Assembly (NCBI RefSeq): GCF_017052595.1
Contig: NZ_JAFIDB010000001.1
Span: 62,001 to 126,000 of the forward strand
Source: Mycoplasma procyoni
GTDB lineage: Bacteria > Bacillota_I > Bacilli_A > Mycoplasmatales > Metamycoplasmataceae
Length of the DNA: 64,000 bases
Reading direction: 5' to 3'
Of this stretch, positions 1-10,961 are shown in pieces; the stretch's first letter is position 1, and each line of letters begins with the position of its first letter. The position numbers were made by a program, and so were the translations under genes. The notes below the pieces were generated by a model. That model saw nothing but the letters and a program-made list of their open reading frames with translations, had not been told where the DNA came from and ran no database searches.

Positions 1-1406
1 ACATTATAGATAGCCCTAGAAAATGAACTATAATCGTTTTATCAGTTTTATATATCATTAATATTAGCTCAATTGTTTTCGTTTTTTTACAACACAGAAA
101 TAGTGAATCAAAATTCTCTTGAATCTGTGTAATGGTCATTCTTCCCTTTCTTGGACAACTACTCTTTTTAATTTTCGGTAGAAAATATCCCCTAAGAAAA
201 TCAGAGCTAAAATACTACAAAGACAGACAGGAATATCTTAAAAAAGATTCACCACACCAAGACGAACTACTAAACAGATTTTCTAACTTAACACAAAGAG
301 AAATCAAAAGTTTCAACAGTAAACTAATTAGCGATGGTTTTGAGTTTTTTGAAGATCTTTTCAATGAAATTCAAAATGCTAAAAAGTATATTTTTATTGA
401 AATTTTTATTATCAAAAAAAGCTTTGTGTGAAAGGTGCTTAAAAAACTTCTTTTAGAAAAAGCAAAAGAAGGTTTAGAAATAAGATTGATCTTTGATCAC
501 TTTGGAAGTTTATTGGTAACACAAAAAGAAATAGAGCAACTTGAAAAAGCAGGTATCAAAATTACTATTTACAATAAAGTCTTCTTACCTCTAATCAACT
601 CAAATTCCTTTTATAGAACACACAAAAAGATTTTTATTATAGATGGTAAGACTGCTTACATCGGCGGAAACAACATCAGCGATGAATACATTGGTTTTTC
701 AGGCAAATACGGTTATTGAATGGATACTACAATTAAAATTGAAGGTGAGATCATTCAAGAAGTTATAAATTCTTTCATTAAAGACTGAAACAGCTGAAAA
801 CCAAAAGTTTCAAAAGACACAATGGATATTGAAAATTATCGTCAAAGTTATGAACCACAAAATTCTAATTTAGGTCTTGTTATTGATGGTGGTCCTGATA
901 TAGATTTTTCAGTTCTTGAAGTCTTTTTATTACAATTAATTTCAGGTGCAAAGAAAAGTATTAAAATTTTCAGTCCCTATTTAATTCCTACACAAAGATT
1001 GTTTTTAGCACTTAAAGAAGCTCTTTTAGTTGGTGTTGAAGTTGAAATCTATATTCCTGGTTTGTTTGATAAAAAATATGTTAAACCAGTTACAATACAA
1101 TTTGCAAAACAACTTCAGTTTTTTGGAGCAAAAATATTTGAATACAATAATATTTTTGCTCACTCAAAATCTTTAATTATAGACAACGAACACGGTTATA
1201 TTGGTACTATGAATTTAGATTTCAGAAGTTTATTTTCTCAATACGAAATAAATATTTTATCTAAAGGTTCTTTAATAAATGATTTCATTGATTATGTTGA
1301 AAAATTAAAAAACGAAGAGGTTATAAAGGAAATATCCCTTAAATCAACTAAGAAAAGTTCTCTTTTACAGAAATTAATAATCGAGATTTTTAAACCTTTA
1401 CTATAA
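1..1406 (+). CDS. cls: Cardiolipin synthase, 5'-truncated by window edge
   Basis: Phospholipase D-superfamily enzyme of the inner membrane that joins two phosphatidylglycerols into cardiolipin. The frame is open from base 3, so the start lies outside the window; 467 residues are visible. Hydrophobic segments fill roughly residues 8-50. Two HKD motifs are present: HKKIFIID, with its His near visible residue 207, and HSKSLIID, with its His near residue 387; each is followed by the expected glycine and asparagine. Internal TGA codons read as Trp. A short gap separates it from ptsH. Family assignment is firm; the exact lipid substrate is inferred from the family. Confidence 0.93.
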
Positions 1407-1409
1407 ATG

Positions 1410-1418
1410 TGGTAAAAT
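1410..1418 (+). promoter_or_regulatory. Extended -10 element of ptsH
   Basis: TGG followed by TAAAAT (TGnTAAAAT type) lies just after the cls stop codon, about 29 nt before the ptsH ATG. An AGAGAGG ribosome-binding site lies between them. It would let HPr be transcribed independently of cls. Confidence 0.5.
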
Positions 1419-1446
1419 TTTTATATATTTTAAAAGAGAGGTTTAT

Positions 1447-1710
1447 ATGGAAAAATTAACAGTAGTTATTACTGACCCTGTTGGATTACACGCAAGACCA
1501 GCATCAAAAATTGCAGGAATTGCAAGTAAATTCAAATCAGACATTAAATTAATTTCAGGAGAACAATCAGCAAACGCTAAATCAATTATGAACATTATGG
1601 CTCTTGCTGTTAAACAAGGACAAGAAATCACTCTTGAAATTTCTGGAGACGACGAAAAAGAAGCTCTAGACAAAATCAAAGAAGCAATGGTTGAAAACAA
1701 CCTAATATAA
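1447..1710 (+). CDS. ptsH: Phosphocarrier protein HPr
   Basis: Cytoplasmic phosphocarrier of the PTS: it takes phosphate from phospho-enzyme I and hands it to sugar-specific EIIA domains. The length of 87 residues is usual. The active-site His15 sits in GLHARPA, and Ser46, the site of HPr kinase regulation in Firmicutes, is present in AKSIMNIM. The start is fixed by an AGAGAGG site just upstream. It is a single-gene unit with its own terminator. Identity is very secure. Confidence 0.97.
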   Translation: MEKLTVVITDPVGLHARPASKIAGIASKFKSDIKLISGEQSANAKSIMNIMALAVKQGQEITLEISGDDEKEALDKIKEAMVENNLI

Positions 1711-1724
1711 TTTCAAAAACTTTC

Positions 1725-1748
1725 AAAACCCAGTCAAACTGGGTTTTT
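1725..1748 (+). terminator. Rho-independent terminator of ptsH
   Basis: The stem AAAACCCAG/CTGGGTTTT with a 5-nt loop is followed by a T run, 14 bases after the ptsH stop. It also separates ptsH from the convergent DUF31 lipoprotein gene. Confidence 0.88.
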
Positions 1749-1791
1749 CTATTATCGCAATAGAAAAAATCAACACGATTTTGTGTTGATT

Positions 1792-4700
1792 TTAAATTTT
1801 GATCATTTCAAATTTTGAAGGATTTGTTTTTATTGCTTGTTCCAGTTTTTTCTTGAATGAATTTGGATTGTTGTCTGTTTCAAAACCAAAGTAATCATAG
1901 TCAAATGAGCTTAATAAACCAAAACCATAAGAATCATCTCCTACATTTTGCATAAATAAAGCAACCATTTTTCCGTTTTCATCATAAACAACACTTCCAG
2001 AACCTCCAGAGATTAGATCATATTTAAGTTTTCTTGAAGCATCATCGCTTTGAATGAAAGTTCTGAAGTGTCCGTATTTAGCAAATTCTGCTGCTTGATC
2101 GCTAAGTGTTATAGATTCAATTCTGTTAACAATATGTTCTCTGTATCTTCTTCCTGAAAAACCTGCATGTGCATCTAAAGGGAAACTACCTAAGTAAAGC
2201 TGTACATAGTCATTTTCATTTAAATATTTGGTTTTTTCACTTAATTCAAGCGGTTTTAGATTTTTTCAGTTTTCTAAATAATTTAAAACTCTTGTGTTGT
2301 TTGAACTTTTTGCACTTTCAATTAAAGGAGCAATGTCGATTATTGAGATTGAAATATCAGCATGTTGACGACCATCATTTTGCTTTGTTCCATCCCTTTT
2401 TGTTTGGTCTTGTGATTGTCAGAAGTTAAACTCAAATGAGCTTTTATTTACAGGAATTGAAATTTCTGAACTTGCATTTCTTACTTTTGAGTCCTCAAAA
2501 TCCGCAATTAAGAATTTTTTAAGAACTTGAGAATTATCTCAACGAGTTTGGAGAATGTCACTAACGTGTCTATTTGTTATAAAGTAATATCTTTGATCAC
2601 TTGGATCGGATGGTTTTACTTTTGAGAGCATTGTAGATGTTCCTCCACCCACAACAAATACTCTTTTTCTAATTTCTTCAAAGAAAGAATTAGATTCATT
2701 TGGAAGCACTCTTTTTCCATTTGCAAAGGATAAATCAGTGTTTAAAGAATAAAAGTTTCCGTTTGAAGACAGTTTAGCACTTGGATCATTTTCATAAATT
2801 ACAGATGATAAAGAGAAGTTTTCATCCTTATCTTCATCACACATATAAGCAATATCAACAACAGTTCCAAACTTAGATAAAACAAAGTTATTTGCTGATT
2901 TATTTGAATCAAAATCAAACCCTTTGTTTCCGGCATGAGAACTTAATTTAACCTTAACAACAAGCTCGTTTTTGTCGTTTATAAAGGATTTATACTCTAC
3001 TGGAAGTTGAATTGAGTAATCTTGAGTATAAGTTGTTGGTTCTGTATTTTTAGTTTTTAATAACTCTTCAATATCGTTTTCAATTCTAAAAATCTTTTTT
3101 TCTTCAAAATCAAAACCATAGTCATTATTTCTAGATAAAGAAATAAAGTTTAGATTAACTTTTCTATCTCTAAAATCTTTTTCTATAAAGGAATTTATGT
3201 TCTTTTTGAAAATAAATTCATTTGAGTTTACAAGATTAATTTCATTGTCTTGAGCATAAGAAAGCATTATTTTTTGTGAGTATTTTTCTAAATTATCAGC
3301 TGATTTAAATCTTACTTTTAGATCAGGAATTATTGAAGATGAAGGTGCTTTTTGAGAATCATAATTATATTCAGCTCATTTTGGTAAGTTTTGCTCTGGA
3401 ATTGCTGAATAAAAGCTTTTAATTACTTTTCTCATTTCTGTATTAAAGTAGTTTTTTATTTGATTTAAGTTGTTTTCAGACTTTTGAACTACTTCGTTGG
3501 CAGGAAATTCTTTTCTATCAAAAATTTGTTTAATATTTGATATTTCGCCAGAAATACTTGTTGCACTTTCTTTTGAAAAAGTCTGTGGTTTAGGAAATTT
3601 ATACAGAGTTTTTTCGTTTGATTTTGTTTTAAAATCAATTGTCTCAAAACTTAAGCTTTGACTATTGAAAAAGACTTCTCTAATAGAATAATTTGTGTTA
3701 GATTCTAAATTTGGTAAATCAAAATCAATGAAGTTTCCAGAACTATATTGATTTTGAAATTCAATTATTTCATTTGAGTTATCCTTTTTAGAAATTACTA
3801 ATCTAAAGTTTTTTGTTTTTTCATTTTTGACATCTGCTTGAGCAAAATTCAGTCTTAATTTAGCGCTATTAGTTTCAGTTTCTAAAACTTCAAAATTCTT
3901 AACTGAAAATACATCTTCTTTTGAATCTTCTTTTGTAGTGAAATTTTTGTTTAGGTTTTCTAAAGAAACTTCTGTTGTATTTACAATTAGATTTTTGATT
4001 ACATATTCTTTTTTAGCTTCTAGTTGATTAAACTCAAAATTTAAGAAGTTATTCCCTTGAGAATATTGAGCTGTTGCTGTAAATTCAAGATTTTGATCTT
4101 CAGCGGGTGAGATTATTAGTTTAAAAGTGTTTTTTGATGCATCTTTTAAGTTGTGTTTACTAAATACAAAACCAACTTTTGCACTTCTTGATTCGATGTC
4201 GTAAACTGAAAGTTTTTCAACCTCAAACGAGTCTTCTTGCACAACTTCACTTTGTTCTTTTTTAGCTACTTTAATAGCTGGAATTGTTTTTAGGTTTTCA
4301 AAATTAATTGTTACACTTTGATTTTGAATTGAAACGTTTTGGATGCTAAATGTTTGTTCTTGCTCTTTAGAAAGAGAACTTAAATCAAAGGTTGCTTTAT
4401 TATCTAAAATAAGTGATTTTAGATCTGTGTTTTCCTTTGTTGTTGTGTTTTGAAGTGTTATTTCAATCTCAAGTCCATTTAGAGAATCGTCTGATTTCAA
4501 AGTTAAATCAATCTCTGTTTTTGGTTGTTCTGGATTTGCAGATAACTTGTCTGCAGCTAAAACAACAATTATCTCTTCTTTTGTTTTAAAAGACTTGTTT
4601 TGAGCGTTTACAAAGGAATAAAGTGTATTATTCAACTTAATTTCTTTAATTTCATATTCGCTATTGGAATCTAAATTAAATAGACTAACTTCGATTTTGT

Positions 4701-4995
4701 TGTTTGCTAACAAACTAAAACTTTCAACAACAAATGTTCTAGTTAAATCGCCTTTTTTGTAGTAACTTAAATAAAATGGTGTTTGTTGAGTGATTGTATT
4801 TTGAGTTGTTGTAAGTGTGATTTGTGCTGATTTTGTTGTTGTTTCAAAAGAACTTGAAGTTATTTCGTACTTCTCTGTTATTATTGGTTCTGGTTGTTTT
4901 TGTTGCTGTGTTTGTTGTGAATTACAGGATAAAACAGCACTAATCGGAAGTGCAATGATTGGCATAGCTCATAGTTTGATGTGTTTTTTATTCAT
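1792..4995 (-). CDS. DUF31-family serine protease lipoprotein with four Fn3-like N-terminal modules
   Basis: Predicted surface lipoprotein of 1067 residues. The start at 4995 follows an AGAGGTAG site. The signal peptide ends in a lipobox (VLSC, Cys near residue 24), then a Gln/Pro linker. Four diverged beta-rich modules follow at about residues 42-138, 143-238, 258-355 and 363-459, sharing a pattern of 'NFxLxIS ... F.F..L....Y.I'. The C-terminal half is a trypsin-like DUF31 domain of the kind found in mycoplasma immunoglobulin proteases (MIP): His810 in TNRHV, Asp880 in ADISI and Ser999 in GGSGS form a complete triad. Several Trp codons are TGA, so the gene looks broken under the standard code but is intact. 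The substrate is unknown, and no immunoglobulin-binding partner (MIB) is adjacent. Confidence 0.85.
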
Positions 4996-5019
4996 TTTTC
5001 TACCTCTAATTTATTAAAA

Positions 5020-5056
5020 AATTCCTTTTAGTTTTTCTATTTTACTAAAAGGAATT
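5020..5056 (-). terminator. Terminator of greA
   Basis: Perfect 13-bp inverted repeat (AATTCCTTTTAGT and its complement) with an 11-nt loop. On the minus strand it is followed by TTTTT. It sits between greA and the downstream lipoprotein, so the lipoprotein needs its own promoter in the remaining few bases or relies on read-through. Confidence 0.85.
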
Positions 5057-5091
5057 TAATTATTTATTTGAAATTTAATAACTATTTTATC

Positions 5092-5595
5092 TTAGTTTAT
5101 GCTGATGATTCTAACTGTGAATTTATCTCCTGAGTATTTATCACCAGAATCCATTTCAGTTGTATCTCCAACTTTTTGTCCTAAAATAGATTGAGCTAAC
5201 GGAGAAATGTTTGAGATTTTGTTTTCAAATGGGTTTGCATCTAAAGAACCAACAATTTTAACTTCAAGTTCTTGTTTTTCTAATGTTTTTGTGTTTGTTA
5301 ATTCAATTCTAACTAAAGAACCAATTGCAACGGAACTTGAGTTACTTTCTGAAATAACTTTAGCTCTTGAAATAATGTTTTCAAGTTCGTGAATTCTTGA
5401 TTCAATTTGCCCTTGTTTTTCTCTAGCTGCATCATATTCAGCATTTTCAGAAAGGTCACCTTGATTTCTGGCGTCTTTAATATCCTCAATAACTTTTGGA
5501 CGTTCAACCTCAATTAAATGCGCTAATTCCTTTTGTAGCGACTCAAGACGATCTTGGGTTAATAAAATGTCATTTGTTTCGTTTTTGTTTTTCAT
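5092..5595 (-). CDS. greA: Transcription elongation factor GreA
   Basis: Rescues backtracked RNA polymerase by stimulating cleavage of the nascent RNA through the secondary channel. The protein has 167 residues. The N-terminal coiled coil carries the acidic tip (NAEYDAAREKQ), and the C-terminal FKBP-like domain ends in the conserved block 'SPLAQSILGQKVGD', the usual GreA signature with an S/A change. The start ATG follows an AGGAG-like site. It is preceded by the alaS-ruvX cluster and followed by a strong terminator. Confidence 0.95.
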   Translation of the reverse strand: MKNKNETNDILLTQDRLESLQKELAHLIEVERPKVIEDIKDARNQGDLSENAEYDAAREKQGQIESRIHELENIISRAKVISESNSSSVAIGSLVRIELTNTKTLEKQELEVKIVGSLDANPFENKISNISPLAQSILGQKVGDTTEMDSGDKYSGDKFTVRIISIN

Positions 5596-5655
5596 TATGC
5601 TCCTTTATGATCATTTATTTTATTTAGACAAAATAATATTATAATTTTACCAAAT

Positions 5656-6291
5656 TTAAGCAACTATCAATAAAAAAGTATCACTTAATTTTTGAAAGTG
5701 GTATTTTATGTTGTTTTGTTTTAGTCAATCTTGAATTTCTTTTTTATCTTTTTTGTGGAAATTGTTTCTAATCATTAGCATTCCGCTTGTTTCTAAAGAT
5801 GAAAAATATTCTTTTATTTCTTGAGTATTAGTGTGTTTATCACAGAAAATAAAATTTCATTTTTGAGTACTAAAATCACTTGTGATTTTTTGCGAATCAA
5901 AGGGAAAATCAGTGTTTTTGTATAAATCTGTAAATATTTCTATGTTGTTTTTAATAGCTATTAATTTGTTGTTTAGGTTTGAAAAATGGAAATCACTTAC
6001 TCCAAAAGCTAGAGGATTTTCTTCAATAAAAAGATTGTTTTTGTAATTATTTTTATTAATTGTATTTAAAATAAATTCAAAATCCTCAACAACTCAAGAA
6101 TTGGTTTTGATATTGTCTTGAATCTTTTCATCTAGAAGAATTTCTTTTTCAACACTAAATTCTTTTTCAAGTTCTTTAAATTTTTTAACATCTTGAGATA
6201 CTTTTCATCTTAAAAATCCTCATGTTCCAAAACCTATAAACAGAACAATAAACATTGAAGCAATTAAAGTGTATCTTAATCACTCAGGCAT
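5656..6291 (-). CDS. Membrane-anchored protein of unknown function, methyltransferase-like C-terminus
   Basis: 211 residues, start ATG at 6291, 2 bp after the DUF1292 gene. One N-terminal membrane segment (about residues 8-26) is followed by a charged helix and a globular part. The stretch 'WNFIFCDKHTN ... FSSLETSGMLMIRNNF' resembles the late strands of class I SAM-dependent methyltransferases, but I see no glycine-rich SAM loop, so activity is doubtful. I recall similar proteins in mycoplasma annotations as putative methyltransferases (BC85_0335 type); this is from memory, not a search. Its function is not known. Confidence 0.7.
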
Positions 6292-6293
6292 TA

Positions 6294-6641
6294 TTACTCT
6301 TCATCCTCTTCTTCTGGTTGTGTTATTATTTCTGTGTAAGGATCAAATGGTTTTCCATTTAAAATAAAGTTATTTTCAGCAAAATAAGCTTCAAGAAGTT
6401 CAGAAGCTAAGTCAACCATATCTTCTTCGATGTCTAACATTGTTTCACCATCTGGAGCAGCTTGAAGACAAATAACTTCTTTTGTTTTAGTTAAAAAGAA
6501 ACTAAGAGTTTCACCCACTTCTTCATAGCTAAATAAGATTATTAACTCTTCGCTTGAGTTTCTTCCTTGTCCTTCAAAATCAATAACAATTCTTCTGTCT
6601 TTGTCATCTAAATTAATTAATTCTTTTTTTTCTACATTCAT
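6294..6641 (-). CDS. DUF1292 family protein (YrzB-like)
   Basis: 115 residues with a very acidic C-terminus (PEEEDEE). The central 'LFSYEEVGETLSFFLTK' segment matches the small DUF1292 proteins that lie after ruvX and alaS in many Firmicutes. It starts 3 bp after ruvX and ends 2 bp before the next gene, so it belongs to the alaS operon. Its biochemical role is unknown. Confidence 0.8.
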   Translation of the reverse strand: MNVEKKELINLDDKDRRIVIDFEGQGRNSSEELIILFSYEEVGETLSFFLTKTKEVICLQAAPDGETMLDIEEDMVDLASELLEAYFAENNFILNGKPFDPYTEIITQPEEEDEE

Positions 6642-6643
6642 TT

Positions 6644-7063
6644 TTATAACCTCATTAAATAGTCGTCCAAGATTAGTTGGGCAGCTAGTTTATCTTTGTG
6701 TTTTTTTCTTTTTTTTCTAGAAAGTCCTGCTGAAATCATTATTTCTTCAGCTTTTTTAGTTGTTTCTCTTTCATCAATCAAGACAACTTTTTGTTCAAAG
6801 TTGTCTAATAGTTTTTGATGAAAATCCTCAACCATTAGTGTTCTTTCGCTTTTAGCTCCTGTCATTTTGGTTGGATAACCTAAAACAAAAACATCAATAT
6901 CGTATTCTTGTACATACTTTTTGATTCTTTGGATTACTAAATCAAACTGATTTTCTTCAAAAAAGAAATTTTCAAGTGCGCTTGAAATAATTCCTAAAGG
7001 ATCTGAAATTGCAAAACCACAAGTTTTAGTTCCTAAGTCAATTCCTAATTTTCTTTTGATCAT
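6644..7063 (-). CDS. ruvX: Putative Holliday junction resolvase / pre-16S rRNA nuclease YqgF
   Basis: RNase H-like fold enzyme of 139 residues, implicated in 16S rRNA 5'-end maturation and proposed as a Holliday junction resolvase. Visible motifs: GIDLGTKTCGFAISD with the first catalytic Asp, VLGYPTKMTG, IDERETT with the catalytic Glu, and a terminal DKLAAQLILDDYL with the last Asp. The ATG overlaps the alaS stop by 1 bp, so the two genes are translationally coupled. Confidence 0.93.
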   Translation of the reverse strand: MIKRKLGIDLGTKTCGFAISDPLGIISSALENFFFEENQFDLVIQRIKKYVQEYDIDVFVLGYPTKMTGAKSERTLMVEDFHQKLLDNFEQKVVLIDERETTKKAEEIMISAGLSRKKRKKHKDKLAAQLILDDYLMRL

Positions 7064-9690
7064 TATTTAATAGCTTGCTTAATTAGTGATTCGAGATTTT
7101 GTGTTGTTGATGATGAACCTTGAGAAATGATGGCATTTCCTCCACCATTTCCACCTACAACAGCAAAGATTTTGTTTAAGAATTCTTTTGAGTCGTATTT
7201 TTTAGATGCAACGCAAATCAGTGATTTTGCTTCTGAAACAGACACTAAAACAATTAGAGAATCTGGGTGTTTTTCTCTTAGTGTTGCTGCAAGTGATTTT
7301 AGAGCTCCTGCAGGAATTTCTAAGTTTAAATAAGTTTGAATTCCGTTGATTTCTTCAAAAGAGATATTTGAGTCATCTAAATCAAAAGAAGATTCTTTTT
7401 TGGATAATTCTTTGTTGTCTTCTCTTGCTTTATTAATTAGTTGTTTAAGTTCAGCTAATTCTTTTTCGCTGTAGTCAACAAGTTTTAGTTCTAGTTTATA
7501 GTTTGAGTCTAATTTTTTGTTTTTTTCAACAATTGCATCAAATAGTTCTTTTTCTTTTGCAATTTCTTGTTTTATGTATTCATTAATTACAGCATCTGAT
7601 GTGATAGCTCTAATTCTATAAACCCCTGTACCTTTGTTTTCAACATTTGTAATTTTAAAATTTTGAATTAATTCTGTGTTTGGAATGTGTGTTCCTCCAC
7701 AAAGATCAACTGTAATGTTTTTAAATTCTACAAGTCTAACTTTTTCTGGGTCCATGTACTCTGTTTCTTCAAGAGTCATAATTGCATTCATTTTTTCTGC
7801 TTCTTTGATTGAAGTTTCTAGATATTTTCTGTCTGTTGCTGATGCAATGTATCCTTTGATTCTGTCTTCAATTTCTTGAATTTCTTGTTCTGTTGGTTTT
7901 GAGTCAAGAGGGAAGTCAAATGTTAATCTGTCTTCGTTGTTGTCAGAACCTAATTGTTTAATAAAGTCTCCATATTGAACTCTTAAAGACTTAAATAATA
8001 AGTGTGTGGAAGAGTGGTTTCTTTCAAGGTTAAGTCTGTTTTTCTTTAAAACAAAGATTTCAACTTCATCTTCTTTGTTTAGCTCACCTTTTATGATGTG
8101 AACGTTGTTTCTGTATTTGTCTTTAAAGATTTCAATTACTCTGTATTCTTTTCCGTTTTGAATAACAATTCCTTGGTCATGTTTTTGACCTCCGCCTGTT
8201 GCATATAAAACAGTTTGATCGAATATAACATAACTAATTTCATCTTCATTTGTTTTTTCAACTTCGTGTTCTGAATTTGCTAAAAACACTATTTTAGCCT
8301 TTGTAGAGAAGTTTTCATAACCAATAAATTTAGAAATTTCTCCAGGAACTAAAGCTAGTGAATTAACCACTTTTTTCATTCCTTCTTTTTTAGCACCTCT
8401 TGATGCTTCAGCATGTTTTTCTTTATAAATTTCAAATTGTTTAATGTCTAAAGAAACGCCTTTTTCAGCAAGAATTTCTTGAGTAAGCTCGATTGGGAAA
8501 CCGAAAGTTTCAAATAACTTAAACGCTACAGCAAAATCAAATTCTTTTTTGTTGTTTTCTAACTCTTTTTCAAGTAATTTTTGCCCTTGTTCAATTGTTT
8601 GAGAGAATAAAATTTCTTCATTTTTAATAATTTCAGAAACTTTTTCCACATCAATATCATAAGGTAAAGAATCTTTAACAACACTTGTTAGTGTGTATAA
8701 AAATGTTTTATCTTTGATTCCAAGTTGCAATCCAGATCTGTACGATCTTCTGATTAGTCTTCTGATGATGTAACCTCTAGAAACGTTTGAAGGTTCAACT
8801 CCATCATTTATAGCATTAACAATTGCTCTGATGTGATCTGCAATAATTTTGAATTTAATATTGATTTTTTCTTGTTCAGGATCTTTTTTGAAGTAGTTTT
8901 CTCCATCGTATTTGTAGTCTGAAATTTTTTCAATTTCTTTAATAATAGGTTGGAAAAGGTCAGTGTCGAAGTTTGTTGGAACGTCTTGTAAAATAGAGAC
9001 AAGTCTTTCAAAACCAGCACCAGTATCGATATTTTTCTGTGCAAGTTCTGTGTAATTGTTTTCTCCATCGTTATTAAATTGAGAAAATACTACGTTTCAG
9101 ATTTCAATAAATCTGTCGTTTTCAATATCTTCTTTTAATAACTCAATTCCTCTTTTATCAAACTTTTCTCCACGGTCATAAAAGATTTCTGTACAAGGTC
9201 CACAAGGTCCTGAACCAACGTCTCAAAAGTTTGTATCTCTTGTTCCTTTAATTAAATGAGAAGGATCAACTCCTAAAGACAGTCATTTTTCTTTTGTTTC
9301 TTGATCTTCTTCAAAGTAAGTAAAGTAAATTTTGTCTTTGTCAAATTTTAGAACATCAAAAATAAACTCATAAGCCATCTCGATTGCTTCAGGTTTAAAA
9401 TAATCACCAATAGAGAAATTTCCAAGCATTTCAAACATTGTGTGGTGTCTTGTTGTAACTCCGACGTTTTCAATGTCGTTTGTTCTTAGTGATTTTTGAG
9501 AGTTTGTTAGTCTATTTTTTGGTGGTATTTTTTTACCTGAAAAATAGTCTTTTAAAGTTGCTACTCCTGAGTTGATTCATAAAAGAGATGGATCATTTAC
9601 AGGTACTAATGATTTTGTTTCAACGATTAAGTGTCCTTTTGATTCAAAGTATTTTAATCAGATATTTCTAATTTCTTTTGAAGATAACAT
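7063..9690 (-). CDS. alaS: Alanyl-tRNA synthetase
   Basis: Class II synthetase of 875 residues that charges tRNA-Ala. The N-terminal catalytic core includes the [19 protein letters not shown] segment. The editing domain carries the zinc-site motifs HSSTH and CGGTH. A C-terminal DHHA1-type domain has the glycine-rich GGNGGGNA block. The start at 9690 is supported by an AGGAG site 5 nt upstream. Seven or more TGA-coded Trp residues split the frame under the standard code. First gene of the alaS-ruvX-DUF1292 run; mnmA lies 8 bp upstream. Confidence 0.97.
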
Positions 9691-9698
9691 TTTTGCTC

Positions 9699-10844
<1,146 letters not shown>

Positions 10845-10932
10845 TTAATAATATAAAAATTTCACTTTTGATAATTTTTGAGATTTTTTAGCGTCTTATT
10901 TTAATTTTCTTTGTTTGAATTACAAAATTTAA

Positions 10933-10956
10933 AAACACACAAATTAATGTGTGTTT
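10933..10956 (-). terminator. Hairpin terminator after the flippase-like gene
   Basis: Inverted repeat AAACACACA/TGTGTGTTT with a 6-nt loop, starting 6 bp after the stop codon. The downstream minus-strand sequence is A/T-rich with a short T run, so efficiency is uncertain. Confidence 0.65.
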
Positions 10957-10961
10957 ATAAA

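Noticed and set aside
1443-1700. Open frame antisense to ptsH
   Set aside because: It is a mirror of the HPr codon pattern, without RBS or recognisable protein features.
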